From Chamaea fasciata (taxonomy: Eukaryota; Chordata; Aves; Passeriformes; Sylviidae), in contig JARCOQ010000091.1 of NCBI GenBank assembly GCA_029207755.1, positions 1-64,000 of the forward strand: 64,000 bases of DNA, written 5' to 3'. How positions within the stretch are numbered: position 1 is the stretch's first letter; the number at the start of each line of letters is the position of its first letter. Shown here one piece after another: positions 1 through 26,864 of this stretch. The position numbers and the translations under genes are program-made. Below the pieces are notes generated by a model. It was given only the letters and a program-made list of their open reading frames with translations. It searched no databases and was not told where the DNA came from.

Positions 1-23
1 ACGTGGCCTCCTCTGCTCTTCCT

Positions 24-114
24 ATTGGCTGCTGTGTCGCCGCCTCCGCGCGTCCTCTGTTGTGATTGGCCGGCGCTGTCTTCACGCGCAGGGTGGTTCC
101 TGCGTTTTGATTGG
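24..114. promoter_or_regulatory. Three inverted CCAAT boxes (NF-Y type)
   Basis: ATTGG occurs at 24-28, 65-69 and 110-114. The spacings of 41 and 45 bp are close to four helical turns, typical of multi-CCAAT cell-cycle promoters bound by NF-Y. The motif and spacing are seen; the factor is inferred. Confidence 0.6.
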
Positions 115-125
115 CTCTCGGCCGT

Positions 126-131
126 CACGTG
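126..131. promoter_or_regulatory. E-box CACGTG
   Basis: A perfect palindromic CACGTG lies about 85 bp upstream of the start codon, between the last CCAAT box and the first E2F-like site. It is the canonical site of MYC/MAX and USF factors. Binding is inferred. Confidence 0.5.
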
Positions 132-138
132 GTGTCGC

Positions 139-148
139 TTTTCGCGCC
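139..148. promoter_or_regulatory. E2F-like site 1
   Basis: TTTTCGCGCC matches the E2F consensus TTTSSCGC. It lies about 70 bp before the ATG. Confidence 0.6.
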
Positions 149-171
149 ACTCGCCGTGAGGGGAAGGCGGT

Positions 172-180
172 GGCGGGAAA
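172..180. promoter_or_regulatory. E2F-like site 2 (reverse orientation)
   Basis: GGCGGGAAA is the reverse form of the E2F consensus and lies 36 bp before the ATG. Two E2F sites in opposite orientation near the start are common in MCM gene promoters. Confidence 0.6.
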
Positions 181-216
181 ACCGCGACAGGGAATCGCGA
201 CAGCAGCGGCCCCGAC

Positions 217-14548
<14,332 letters not shown>

Positions 14549-14745
14549 GGGGGCGGCCCAACGGGAATGGGGAAATCCCGCCCGAAACCCAAAAAACAAA
14601 AAAAAAAAATGGGGGAAATCGCCGGAAAAGTGGGAAAACCCCGCGGGAAGGTTGGGAGAAACGGTGCCGAAGAAACGGCAGAAACGCCGCTGGAAACGGG
14701 AAAAATCGGACAAAGGGGAAGAAAAATAAATAGCCAAACCTTGAG
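14549..14745 (+). other. MCM7: MCM7 3' UTR, proximal part
   Basis: A-rich sequence following the stop codon, with a poly-A run near 14600-14609 and a first AATAAA at 14725-14730. No strong GU-rich element directly follows that AATAAA, so the mRNA may extend to the second signal at 15399. Confidence 0.6.
14725..14730 (+). terminator. Candidate poly(A) signal 1 (AATAAA)
   Basis: AATAAA lies 177 bp after the MCM7 stop. The downstream sequence is A/G-rich rather than GU-rich, which makes it the weaker of two candidates. Confidence 0.4.
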
Positions 14746-14774
14746 AAAAGGGAATAATCCTGAAGAAAATGGGA

Positions 14775-14970
14775 AAAATGCTGGCGAAAGAGGGAAAAAT
14801 CCGGCCAAAAACGGGAAAAATCCCCTGAAAAACGGGAAAAATCCGGCCAAAAACGGGAAAAGTCCTGGCAAAAATGGGAAAAATGCGGCCAAAACCGGGA
14901 AAAATCCGGCCAAAAACGGGAAAAATCCGGCCAAAAACGGGAAAAATCCCCTGAAAAACGGGAAAAGTCC
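14775..14970 (+). repeat. 21-bp minisatellite downstream of MCM7
   Basis: About nine copies of a 21-bp unit GCCAAAAACGGGAAAAATCC, with CCTGAAAAACGGG variants. It lies in the long 3' UTR or just 3' of the gene. The bases are unlike the C-rich arrays of the gene body. Confidence 0.88.
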
Positions 14971-15390
14971 CCGCCCCCGCCCGCGGCAAAGCGTTCCGCC
15001 AGAGAGGAATAACAAATTCCGGTTTGGGCGGGACTGGAAGTGCCGCGGGTGATGCCAGAGCTCACCTTGGATTGAGGGGATCCCCAAAGTTCTCGGGGAA
15101 ATCTCCAGAAACCTTGGAAAATCCCAGGATTAAAAAAAAAAAAGGCTCCGAAGTCCCCGATTTTGGGGGTTTGAGGTGAGCCCCGAGCTCACCTGCGTCA
15201 CCTTGGCGAGAGGGAAGCCCAGGATTCCAGGGAAAAGGCCCCGCAAGTCGGGAGGAGCGGCAAAAGCGCCGAAAATTTCCCCCCGAAACCCCAAAAAACC
15301 GCAGCCGGGCCCCCGAAAATCCAAGTGGGAGCCCCGCGTTCCCCCGGCTTGTTTCTCTCGGCTTTTTTTGTTCGTAGCAACAAGAGGATT
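14971..15390. other. Non-repetitive stretch between convergent genes
   Basis: Unique sequence with a poly-A run at 15131-15142 and a short inverted repeat around AGGTGAGCCCCGAGCTCACCT (15173-15193). No protein match was recognised on either strand; the expected COPS6 terminal exon is not here. Confidence 0.6.
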
Positions 15391-15405
15391 TTTTATTCAA
15401 TAAAA
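15391..15405. terminator. Palindromic poly(A) signal serving both strands
   Basis: TTTTATTCAATAAAA is a perfect 7+1+7 palindrome that places AATAAA on the plus strand (15399-15404) and on the minus strand (15397-15392). It lies between convergent MCM7 and COPS6. On the plus side it is followed at 15422-15460 by a strong G/U-rich tract (GTTTGGGGTTTTTTGGGG), a good downstream element for cleavage of a plus-strand transcript. The minus side lacks such a tract. Confidence 0.65.
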
Positions 15406-15779
15406 CGATTTGAATTTGATCCGTTTGGGGTTTTTTGGGGGGTTTTTTGGGTTTGGTTCTTCCTCCTCCCAGAACTCCCTTTTTATTCCCTTTCCCCCCC
15501 AAAAAAACAAGCCCCGAATTGTCCTTAAAATCCGCGTTTTCCGCCAGAAATCTCCTTTTTCTCCCACCAGGACAGACCCCCAATTCCATCGGAAATCGCC
15601 TTTTTGGGGACAAACTCGCCCCCAAGCCCCAACTTTGGGCTCCCCGAGTTCCCGGAGCTCCGGAAACAATCGGCCCGAAACTCCAAATTTCGCTTCGGAA
15701 CTTGACGGAGCCGAAACCGCCGAAGGCGAAACTCTGCCGGGAATCCCGGGCGCGTGTTGGGCCCCGTTGGGCCGGTTTG
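15406..15779. other. Intergenic stretch, nothing recognised
   Basis: Mixed T/G-rich then GC-rich unique sequence. I translated both strands and found no family I recognise; in particular the COPS6 C-terminus (MAYLGTITKTCN-like) is absent. Confidence 0.5.
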
Positions 15780-17529
<1,750 letters not shown>

Positions 17530-18550
17530 TCACCGGCTGTCCCAGGGGGTGCCCTGGCTGTCCCCTAGGTGTCCCTGGGGGTGCCCTCGGTGTCCCTGGG
17601 GGTGCCCTGGCTGTCCCCTAAATGTCCCTGGGGGTGCCCTGGGTGTCCCTGGAGTGCCCTGGCTGTCCCCTAAATGTCCCTGGGGGTGCCCTGGCTGTCC
17701 CCTCGGTGTCCCTGTGGTGCCCTGGCTGTCCCTTATGTGTCCCTGGGGGTGCCCTGGCTGTCCCTGGGGTGCCCTGGCTGTCCCCAAGGTGTCCCTGGGG
17801 GTGCCCTAGGTGTCCCTGGGAGTGCCCTGGCTGTCCCCTAGGTGTCCCTGGGGGTGCCCTGGCTGTCCCCTAGGTGTCCCTGGGGGTACCCTGGCTGTCC
17901 CCTAGGTGTCCCTGGGGGTGCCCTGGGTGTCCCTGGAGTGCCCTGGCTGTCCCCTAGGTGTCCCTGGGGGTGCCCTGGCTGTCCCCTAGGTGTCTCTGGG
18001 GGTGACCTGGCTGACCCTGTGGGTGCCCTGCCTGTCCCCTTGTTGTCCTTGGGGGTGCCCTGGGTGTCCCTAGGGGTGCCCTGACTGTCCCTGGGGTGCC
18101 CTGGCTGTCCCCTAGGTGTCCCTTGGGGTGTCCTGGCTGTCCCCTAGGTGTCCCTGGGGGTGCCCTGGGTGTCCCTGGGGTGCCCTGGCTGTCCTTTAGG
18201 TGTCCGTAGGGGTGCCCTGGCTTTCCCGTAGTTGTCCCTGGGGTGCCCTGGCTGTCCCTTGGGGGGCGCTGGCTGTCCCTGGGGTGCCCTGGCTGTCCTT
18301 TAGGTGTCCCTGGGGGTGCCCTGGCTGTCCCCTTGGTGTCCCTGGGGTGCCCTGGCTGTCCCTGGGGTGCCCTGGCTGTCCCCTAGGTGTCCCTGGGGGT
18401 GCCCTGGCTGTCCCCTAGGTGTCCCTGGGGGTGCCCTGGCTGTCCTTTAGGTGTCCCTGGGGGTGCCCTGGCTGTCCCCTAGGTGTCCCTGGGGTGCCCT
18501 GGCTGTCCTTTAGGTGTCCCTGGGGGTGCCCTGGCTGTCCCCTAGGTGTC
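17530..18550. repeat. 32-bp minisatellite block 0 (array edge)
   Basis: First block of CTGTCCCCTAGGTGTCCC units next to unique DNA. Units vary between full 32-bp and shortened CCTGGGGTGCCCTGGCTGT forms. Confidence 0.9.
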
Positions 18551-18793
18551 CCTGCCTCGCTCGTATCCTCGACTCCGCCTCCGGCGCCATGGTGACACCC
18601 CTCCCAGTCTGGACCAGTGTGGCCACACCCCCTCCCCTGGGGCCATTAGACCCATCCCAGTACAGACCAGTAAGGCACCGTGTGCCCACCATCAACCCCC
18701 ACACGCCTGCCAGTTCGTCCCAGTCCACTCCCCGTCCATCCCAGTTCTCTCTGATCACCCTCCCAGTGCTCCCAGTCCATCCCAGTCCCGCAG

Positions 18794-18854
18794 GTGCTGG
18801 TGCTTGTGGCTTGATCAGCTGGTGCCTGTCTGCAACGTGGAGCGGGTCAAATGA
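18794..18854 (+). other. Exon-like segment with stop in core 1 (unidentified)
   Basis: After an acceptor-like CCCAGTCCCGCAG, one frame reads CWCLWLDQLVPVCNVERVK then TGA, a sequence of plausible protein composition. The other copies have R in place of the second-last C (CGC for TGC). I do not recognise the family, and because the copies are nearly identical, conservation gives no proof of coding. Confidence 0.25.
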
Positions 18855-19144
18855 GGCCTCAGGGGGAGGGGGGGGGCGGATTTTGGGGGGTCCTGGGGGT
18901 CCCGAGTTGTCCTGGAGGGGTTTGGGGGGTTTTGGGGGGTCTGCGGGGAGTCTCAAGGGGCTGCTGTGGGTGTTTTTGGGGGGGCTTCGGGAGGTTTGGG
19001 CGGCCCATTTGAGGCATCAAAGGAACCTGAGGAGGGTTTTGCGGGCTCCTGGAGGTCGGGAGGGCCCTGGGGGTGGTTTGGGGGGCACTGGGGGGTTCCA
19101 GCCCGTGACCCCCCCCGTTTTTGACCCCCCCCCCCCCCCCCGAG

Positions 19145-19244
19145 CTGTTTCGGTCTCATCGACGCCCTCCTGAAGCCCAAGGGGGGGTGGGCGCTGGGCC
19201 CCCCCCGCTGCCCCCTCCCCTGCCACCCCCGCGACGCCCTGCAG
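19145..19244 (+). other. 100-nt exon-like block of the core (unidentified)
   Basis: The block follows a long C tract ending GAG and ends CTGCAG|GTGAGG, a strong donor. With one leading nt it holds exactly 33 codons, CFGLIDALLKPKGGWALG and PPRCPLPCHPRDALQ, open throughout. Matching blocks occur at 23592-23691, 27440-27539, 29822-29922 (101 nt, one extra C), 34975-35074, 38482-38581, 40264-40363, 45210-45309, 50077-50176, 53404-53503, 60371-60470 and 63587-63686. Copy 11 has a G-to-E and copy 12 a G-to-S change. It may be a captured exon of an unknown gene; the family is not recognised. Confidence 0.4.
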
Positions 19245-19784
19245 GTGAGGGACCCCCAAAAACCCCTCCCCGGACCCCAAATTCACCCCTGGGACCCCAA
19301 AAAAACCCCCAAAACCTCTCCCCGGACCCCAAATTCAGCCCTGAGGCCCCAAAAAAACCCCCAAAAACCCCTCCCCATGAACCCCAAATCCACCCCTGGG
19401 ACCCCCCAAAACCTCCCCAGGACCCCAGATCCACCCCGGGACCCCCAAATCCATCCCTTGGACCCCCAAACACCCCCAAATCCATCCCTGGGACCCCCCA
19501 AAACCTCCCTCCAAACCCCAAATTCACCCCTCGGACCTCCAGAATCCTTCCACAGGACCCCTCAGGGGTCGTTCCCCACGAAAAAGGGCGGGAAACGTGA
19601 GGGGAGAAAAAGGGCGGGAAACGTGAGGGGAGAAAAAGGGCGGGATCAAGTGGAGGGGATCAATGGAATTTTGGGGGGGGTCAGCGACGCTGAGGAAGGA
19701 TCAATGGAATATTGGGGGGGCATCAATGACATTGGGGGGGTCAGTGACACTCGGGTGGGGATCAATGATGCTGTGGGGGGGTCG

Positions 19785-19882
19785 ATATCAGCTCGGGGGG
19801 CGGCCATGGGTTTTTGGGGGGCCGCAACGCAGGCAGCCGTGCTGGGTTTGGAGCGGGGGGGCCCCTTCAGCCTCTGGGGGGG
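19785..19882 (+). other. Second open segment at core end (unidentified)
   Basis: After TCGATATCAG one frame reads RGAAMGFWGAATQAAVLGL then ERGGPFSLWG and runs into the minisatellite. Its composition is less repetitive than the surroundings and it recurs in eleven cores. Coding status is unknown; no family recognised. Confidence 0.2.
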
Positions 19883-22800
19883 CCCTGGCTGTCCCCTGGC
19901 TGTACCTGGGGGTGCCCTGGCTGTCCCCTAGGTGTCCCTGGGGATGCCCTGGAGACCCTGGGGGTGCCCTGGCTGTCCCTGGGGTGCCCTGGCTTTCCCT
20001 GGGGTGCCCTGGCTTTCCCCTAGGTGTCCTTGGGGTGCCTTGCTGTCCCCAAGGCGTCCCTGGGGTGCCCTGGCTGTCCCCTAGGTGTCCCTGGGGCTGC
20101 CCTGGCTGTCCCTTAGATGTCCCTGGGGGTGCCCTGGCTCTCCTTGGGGTGCCCTGGCTGTCCCTTATGTGTCCCTGGGGGTGCCATGGTGTCCCTGGGG
20201 TGCCCTGCCTATCCCCTAGGTGTCCCTGGGGTTGCCTTGGCTGTCCCCTAGGTGTCCCTGGGGGTGCCCTGGCTGTCCCTTGTGTGCCCTAGCTGTCCCC
20301 TACGTGTCCCTGGGGGTGCCCCGGCTGTCCCTGGGGGTGCCCAGGCTGTCCCCTAGGGGTCCATGGGGGTACCCTGGCTGTCCCCTATGTGTCCCTGGGG
20401 GCGCCCTGGCTGTCCCTGGGGTGCCCTGGCTGTCCCCTAGGTGTCCCTGGGGTGCCCTGGCTGTCCCCTTGGTGTCCCTGGGGGTGCCCTGGCTGTCCCC
20501 TTGGTGTCCCTGGGGTGCCCAGGCTGTCCCTTAGATGTCCCTGGGGGTGCCCTGGCTCTCCTTGGGGTGCCCTGGCTGTCCCTTATGTGTCCCTGGGGGT
20601 GCCATGGTGTCCCTGGGGTTGCCTTGGCTGTCCCCTAGGTGTCCCTGGGTGTGCCCTGGTGTCCTTGGGGTGCTTTGGCTGTCCCCTAGGTGTCCCCGGA
20701 GTGCCCTGACTGTCCCCTAGGTGTCCCTGGGGTTTCCCTGGCTGTCCCCTAGTTGTCCCTGGGAGTGCCCTGGCTGTCCCCTAGGTCTCCCTTGGGGTGT
20801 CCTGGCTGTCCCCTAGGTGTCCCTGGGGGTGCCCTGGGTGTCCCTTGGGTGCCCTGGCTGTCCCCTAGGTATCCCGGGGGGTGCTCTGGCAATCCCCTAG
20901 GTGTCCCTGGGGGTGCCCTGGGTGTCCTAGGGGTGCCCTGGCTGTCCCCTTGGTTTCCCTGGGGGTGCCCTGGGTGTCTTTGGGGTGCCCTGGGGGTGCC
21001 TTGGGTGTCCCTGTGGGTGCCCTGGCTGTCCCCTAGGTGTCCCTGGGGCTGCCCTGGCTGTCCCTGAAGTGCCCTGGCTGTCCCCTAGGTGTCCCTGGGG
21101 GGTACCCTGGCTGTCCCCTTGGTGTCCCTGTGGGTGCCCTGGGTGGCCCTGGGGTGCCCTGGCTGTCCCCTCGGTGTCCCTGGGGGTGCCCTGGCTGTCC
21201 CCTAGGTGTCTCTGGGGGTGACCTGGCTGTCCCTGTGGGTGCCCTGCCTGTCCCCTTGGTGTCCTTGTGGGTGCCCTGGGTGTCCCTAGGGGTGCCCTGG
21301 CTGTCCGTAGGGTGCGCTGGCTGTGCGCTAGGTGTCCCTGGGGTGCCCTGCCTGTCCCCTAGGTGTCCCTGGGGTGCCCTGGCTGTCCCCTAGGTGTCCT
21401 TGGGGAAGCCCTGGTGTCCCTGGGGGTGCCCTGTCTGTCCCCTAGGTGTCCCTGGGGGTGCCCTGGGTGTCCCTGTCAGGGCCCTGGCTGTCCCTTATGT
21501 GTCCCTAGGGGTACCTTGTCTGTACCTGGGGGTGCCCTAGCTGTCCCCTAGGTGTCCCTGGGGATGCCCTGGCTGTCCCTGGGGGTCCCTGGCTGTCCCC
21601 TAGGTGTCCCTGGGGTGCCCTGGCTTTCCCTGGGGTGCCCTGGCTGTCCCCTAGGTGTCCTTGGGGTGCCTTGCTGTCCCCAAGGCGTCCCTGGGGTGCC
21701 CTGGCTGTCCCCTAGGTGTCCCTGGGGCTGCCCTGGCTGTCCCTGGGGGTCCCTGGCTGTCCCTGGTGTGCCCTAGCTGTCCCCTACGTGTCCCTGGGGG
21801 TGCCCCGGCTGTCCCTGGGGGTGCCCAGGCTGTCCCCTAGGGGTCCATGGGGGTACCCTGGCTGTCCCCTATGTGTCCCTGGGGGCGCCCTGGCTGTCCC
21901 TGGGGTGCCCTGGCTGTCCCCTAGGTGTCCCTGGGGTGCCCTGGCTGTCCCCTTGGTGTCCCTGGGGGTGCCCTGGCTGTCCCCTTGGTGTCCCTGGGGT
22001 GCCCAGGCTGTCCCTTAGATGTCCCTGGGGGTGCCCTGGCTCTCCTTGGGGTGCCCTGGCTGTCCCTTATGTGTCCCTGGGGGTGCCATGGTGTCCCTGG
22101 GGTTGCCTTGGCTGTCCCCTAGGTGTCCCTGGGTGTGCCCTGGTGTCCTTGGGGTGCTTTGGCTGTCCCCTAGGTGTCCCCGGAGTGCCCTGACTGTCCC
22201 CTAGGTGTCCCTGGGGTTTCCCTGGCTGTCCCCTAGTTGTCCCTGGGAGTGCCCTGGCTGTCCCCTAGGTGTCCCTGGGGGTGCCCTGGATGTGCCTGGG
22301 GGTCCCTGGCTGTCCCCTAGGTGTCCCTGGGGGTGCCCTGGCTGTCCCCTAGGTGTCCCTGGGGGTACCCTGGCTGTCCCCTTGGTGTCCCTGTGGGTAC
22401 CCTGGGTGGCCCTGGGCATGGCCTGTCTGTCCCCTAGGTGTCCCTGCCTGTCCCCTAGGTGTCCCTGGGCCGCCCTCGGGGTGCCCTTTCTAGCCCTGTG
22501 GGTGCCCTGCCTGTCCCTGGGGTGCCCTGGCTGTCCCCTCGGTGTCCCTGAGGGTGCCCTGGCTGTCCCCTAGGTCTCTCTGGGGGTGCCCTGGGTGTCC
22601 CTGGGGTGCCCTGGCTGTCCCCTAGGTGTCCCTGGGGTGCCCTGACTGTCCCCTAGGTGTCCCTTGGGGTGCCCTGGCTGTCCCCTAGGTGTCCCTGGGG
22701 GTGCCCTGGGTGTCCCTGTGGGTGCCCTGGCTGTCCCCTAGCTGTCCCTGGCGGTGCCCTGGGTGTCCCTGGGGTGCCCTGGCTGTCCCTGGGGTACCCA

Positions 22801-23017
22801 GGCTTTCCTTTAGGTGTCCGTAGGGGTGCCCTGGCTTTCCCGTACTTGTCCCTGGGGTGCCCTGGCTGTCCCTTTGGTGTCCCTGGAGGTGCCCTTGCTG
22901 TCCCTGAGGGGGCCCTGGCTGTCTTCTAGGTGTCCCTGGGGGGCCCTGGCTGTCCCCTTGGTGTCCCTGGGGTGCCCTGGCTGTCCCTGGGGGTGCCCTG
23001 GCTGTCCCCTAGGTGTC
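19883..23017. repeat. 32-bp minisatellite block 1
   Basis: About 3.1 kb. It contains an internal duplication: the segment around 20220-20750 recurs about 1484 bp downstream at about 21704-22234, nearly unchanged. Confidence 0.9.
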
Positions 23018-24353
23018 CCTGCCTCGCTCGTATCCTCGACTCCGCCTCCGGCGCCATGGTGACACCCCTCCCAGTCTGGACCAGTGTGGCCACACCCCCT
23101 CCCCTGGGGCCATTAGACCCATCCCAGTACAGACCATTAAGGCACCGTGTGCCCACCATCGACCCCCACACGCCTGCCAGTTCGTCCCAGTCCACTCCCC
23201 GTCCATCCCAGTTCTCTCTGATCACCCTCCCAGTGCTCCCAGTCCATCCCAGTCCCGCAGGTGCTGGTGCTTGTGGCTTGATCAGCTGGTGCCTGTCCGC
23301 AACGTGGAGCGGGTCAAATGAGGCCTCAGGGGGACGGGGGGGCGGATTTTGGGGGTCCTGGGGGTCCCGAGTTGTCCTGGAGGGGTTTGGGGGGTTTTGG
23401 GGGGTCTGCGGGGAGTCTCAAGGGGCTGCTGTGGGTGTTTTTGGGGGGGCTTCGGGAGGTTTGGGCGGCCCATTTGAGGCATCAAAGGAACCTGAGGAGG
23501 GTTTTGCGGGCTCCTGGAGGTCGGGGGGGCCTCTGGGGGTGGTTTGGGGGGCACTGGGGGGTTCCAGCCCGTGACCCCCCCCCCCCCCGAGCTGTTTCGG
23601 TCTCATCGACGCCCTCCTGAAGCCCAAGGGGGGGTGGGCGCTGGGCCCCCCCCGCTGCCCCCTCCCCTGCCACCCCCGCGACGCCCTGCAGGTGAGGGAC
23701 CCCCAAAAACCCCTCCCCGGACCCCAAATTCACCCCTGGGACCCCAAAAAACCCCCAAAACCTCTCCCCGGACCCCAAATTCAGCCCTGAGGCCCCAAAA
23801 AACCCCCAAAAAACCCCTCCCCATGAACCCCAAATCCACCCCTGGGACCCCCCAAAACCTCCCCAGGACCCCAGATCCACCCCGGGACCCCCAAATCCAT
23901 CCCTTGGACCCCCAAAAACCCCCAAATCCATCCCTGGGACCCCCCAAAACCTCCCTCCAAACCCCAAATTCACCCCTCGGACCTCCAGAATCCTTCCACA
24001 GGACCCCTCAGGGGTCGTTCCCCACGAAAAAGGGCGGGAAACGTGAGGGGAGAAAAAGGGCGGGAAACGTGAGGGGAGAAAAAGGGCGGGAAACGTGAGG
24101 GGAGAAAAAGGGCGGGATCAAGTGGAGGGGATCAATGGAATTTTGGGGGGGGTCAGCGACGCTGAGGAAGGATCAATGGAATATTGGGGGGGCATCAATG
24201 ACATTGGGGGGGTCAGTGACACTCGGGTGGGGATCAATGATGCTGTGGGGGGTCGATATCAGCTCGGGGGGCGGCCATGGGTTTTTGGGGGGCCGCAACG
24301 CAGGCATCCGTGCTGGGTTTGGAGCGGGGGGGCCCCTTCAACCTCTGGGGGGG
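23018..24353 (+). repeat. Core copy 2
   Basis: Has the AGACCATTAAGG variant common to copies 2-10 and lacks GTTTTTGACC. It carries three GGGAAACGTGAGGGGAG modules instead of two. Its exon-like block is 23592-23691. Confidence 0.93.
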
Positions 24354-26864
24354 CCCTGGCTGTCCCCTGGCTGTACCTGGGGGTGCCCTGGCTGTCCCCT
24401 AGGTGTCCCTGGGGATGCCCTGGAGTCCCTGGGGGTGCCCTGGCTGTCCCTGGGGGTCCCTGGCTGTCCCCTAGGTGTCCCTGGGGTGCCCTGGCTTTCC
24501 CTGGGGTGCCCTGGCTTTCCCTGGGGTGCCCTGGCTGTCCCCTAGGTGTCCCTGGGGCTGCCCTGGCTGTCCCTGGGGGTCCCTGGCTGTCCCATAGGTG
24601 TCCCTAGGGGTGCCTTGTATGTCCCTGGGGGGGCCCTGGGGGTACCCTGGTGTCCCTGGGGTGCCTTGCTGTCCCCTAGGTGTCCCTGGGGGTGCCCTGC
24701 CTATCCCCTAGGTGTCCCTGGGGTTGCCTTGGCTGTCCCCTAGGTGTCCCTGGGTGTGCCCTGGTGTCCTTGGGGTGCTTTGGCTGTCCCCTAGGTGTCC
24801 CTGGGGGTGCCCTGGCTATCCCTTGTGTGCCCTAGCTGTCCCCTACGTGTCCCTGGGGGTGCCCCGGCTGTCCCTGGGGGTGCCCAGGCTGTCCCCTAGG
24901 GGTCCATGGGGGTACCCTGGCTGTCCCCTATGTGTCCCTGGGGGCGCCCTGGCTGTTCCTGGGGTGCCCTGGCTGTCCCCTAGGTGTCCCTGGGGTGCCC
25001 TGGCTGTCCCCTTGGTGTCCCTGGGGGTGCCCTGGGTGGCCCTGGGGTGCCCTGGCTGTCCCCTCGGTGTCCCTGGGGGTGCCCTGGCTGTCCCCTAGGT
25101 GTCTCTGGGGGTGACCTGGCGTCCCTGGGGGTGCCCTGGCTGTCCCTGGGGGTCCCTGGCTGTCCCCTAGGTGTCCCTGGGGTGCCCTGGAGTCCCTGGG
25201 GTGCCCTGGCTTTCCCTGGGGTGCCCTGGCTGTCCCCTAGGTGTCCTTGGGGTGCCTTGCTGTCCCCAAGGCGTCCCTGGGGTGCCCTGGCTGTCCCCTA
25301 GGTGTCCCTGGGGCTGCCCTGGCTGTCCCTGGGGGTCCCTGGCTGTCCCATAGGTGTCCCTAGGGGTGCCTTGTATGTCCCTGGGGGGGCCCTGGGGGTA
25401 CCCTGGTGTCCCTGGGAGGGCCCTGGCTGTCCCCTAAGTGTCCCTGGGGGTGCTCTGGTGTCCCTGGGGATGCCCTGGCTGTCCCCTAGCTGTCCCTGGG
25501 GTGCCCTGGGTGTCCCTGGGGTGCCCTGGCTGTCCCCTAGGTGTCCCTGGGGGTGCCCTGGCTGTCCCTGGTGTGCCCTAGCTGTCCCCTACGTGTCCCT
25601 GGGGGTGCCCCGGCTGTCCCTGGGGGTGCCCAGGCTGTCCCCTAGGGGTCCATGGGGGTACCCTGGCTGTCCCCTATGTGTCCCTGGGGGCGCCCTGGCT
25701 GTCCCTGGGGTGCCCTGGCTGTCCCCTAGGTGTCCCTGGGGTGCCCTGGCTGTCCCCTTGGTGTCCCTGGGGGTGCCCTGGCTGTCCCCTTGGTGTCCCT
25801 GGGGTGCCCAGGCTGTCCCTTAGATGTCCCTGGGGGTGCCCTGGCTCTCCTTGGGGTGCCCTGGCTGTCCCTTATGTGTCCCTGGGGGTGCCATGGTGTC
25901 CCTGGGGTGCCTTGCTGTCCCCTAGGTGTCCCTGGGGGTGCCCTGCCTATCCCCTAGGTGTCCCTGGGGTTGCCTTGGCTGTCCCCTAGGTGTCCCTGGG
26001 TGTGCCCTGGTGTCCTTGGGGTGCTTTGGCTGTCCCCTAGGTGTCCCCGGAGTGCCCTGACTGTCCCCTAGGTGTCCCTGGGGTTTCCCTGGCTGTCCCC
26101 TAGTTGTCCCTGGGAGTGCCCTGGCTGTCCCCTAGGTGTCCCTGGGGGTGCCCTGGCTGTCCCCTAGGTGTCCCTGGGCGTGCCCTGGCTGTGCCTGGGG
26201 GTCCCTGGCTGTCCCCTAGGTGTCCCTGGGGGTGCCCTGGCTGTCCCCTAGGTGTCCCTGGGGGTACCCTGGCTGTCCCCTTGGTGTCCCTGTGGGTACC
26301 CTGGGTGGCCCTGGGCATGGCCTGTCTGTCCCCTAGGTGTCCCTGCCTGTCCCCTAGGTGTCCCTGGGCCGCCCTCGGGGTGCCCTTTCTAGCCCTGTGG
26401 GTGCCCTGCCTGTCCCTGGGGTGCCCTGGCTGTCCCCTCGGTGTCCCTGAGGGTGCCCTGGCTGTCCCCTAGGTGTCCCTGGGGTGCCCTGACTGTCCCC
26501 TAGGTGTCCCTTGGGGTGCCCTGGCTGTCCCCTAGCTGTCCCTGGCGGTGCCCTGGGTGTCCCTGGGGTGCCCTGGCTGTCCCTGGGGTACCCAGGCTTT
26601 CCTTTAGGTGTCCGTAGGGGTGCCCTGGCTTTCCCGTACTTGTCCCTGGGGTGCCCTGGCTGTCCCTTTGGTGTCCCTGGAGGTGCCCTTGCTGTCCCTG
26701 AGGGGGCCCTGGCTGTCTTCTAGGTGTCCCTGGGGGGCCCTTGCTGTCCGCTTGGTGTCCCTGGGGTGCCCTGGCTGTCCCTGGGGGTGCCCTGGCTGTC
26801 CCCTTGGTGTCCCTGGGGGTGCCCTGGCTGTCCCTGGGGGTGCCCTGGCTGTCCCCTAGGTGTC
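24354..26864. repeat. 32-bp minisatellite block 2
   Basis: About 2.5 kb. The part from about 24600 to 25830 matches block 4 (about 30735-31965) unit for unit, which shows a duplication with about 6.1-kb spacing. Confidence 0.9.

Larger units (their letters stand above)
1..216 (+). promoter_or_regulatory. MCM7 proximal promoter and 5' UTR
   Basis: This GC-rich stretch lies directly upstream of the MCM7 start codon. It contains three ATTGG (inverted CCAAT) boxes, one CACGTG E-box and two E2F-like sites, with no TATA box seen. This is the usual make-up of promoters of S-phase replication genes, and MCM genes are established E2F targets. The transcription start site cannot be read from sequence. 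In mammals the MCM7 promoter is shared head-to-head with AP4M1; no AP4M1 coding sequence is visible here, so a bidirectional role is only an inference. Confidence 0.75.
18551..19882 (+). repeat. Core copy 1
   Basis: From CCTGCCTCGCTCGTATCC to the G run after GCCCCTTCAGCCTCTGG. Carries the AGACCAGTAAGG variant shared only with copies 11 and 12, private changes (CATCAACCCCC, GTCTGCAAC, GGCAGCCGTG) and the GTTTTTGACC insert at about 19118. Its exon-like block is 19145-19244. Confidence 0.93.

Noticed and set aside
15130..15325. Minus-strand exon-like piece ending LAKVTQ|GTGAGC
   Set aside because: It has a good donor-like end but no recognised protein, no clear acceptor, and does not match the expected COPS6 exon.
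17530..18550. Regular 32-bp repeats that could look like a CRISPR array
   Set aside because: There are no unique spacers between units, no cas genes, and the setting is a vertebrate genome.
18551..19244. Assigning the core exon-like segments to a known neighbour of MCM7 in mammals (such as TAF6, AP4M1, CNPY4)
   Set aside because: None of the peptides resembles those proteins as I know them, so no gene name is given.
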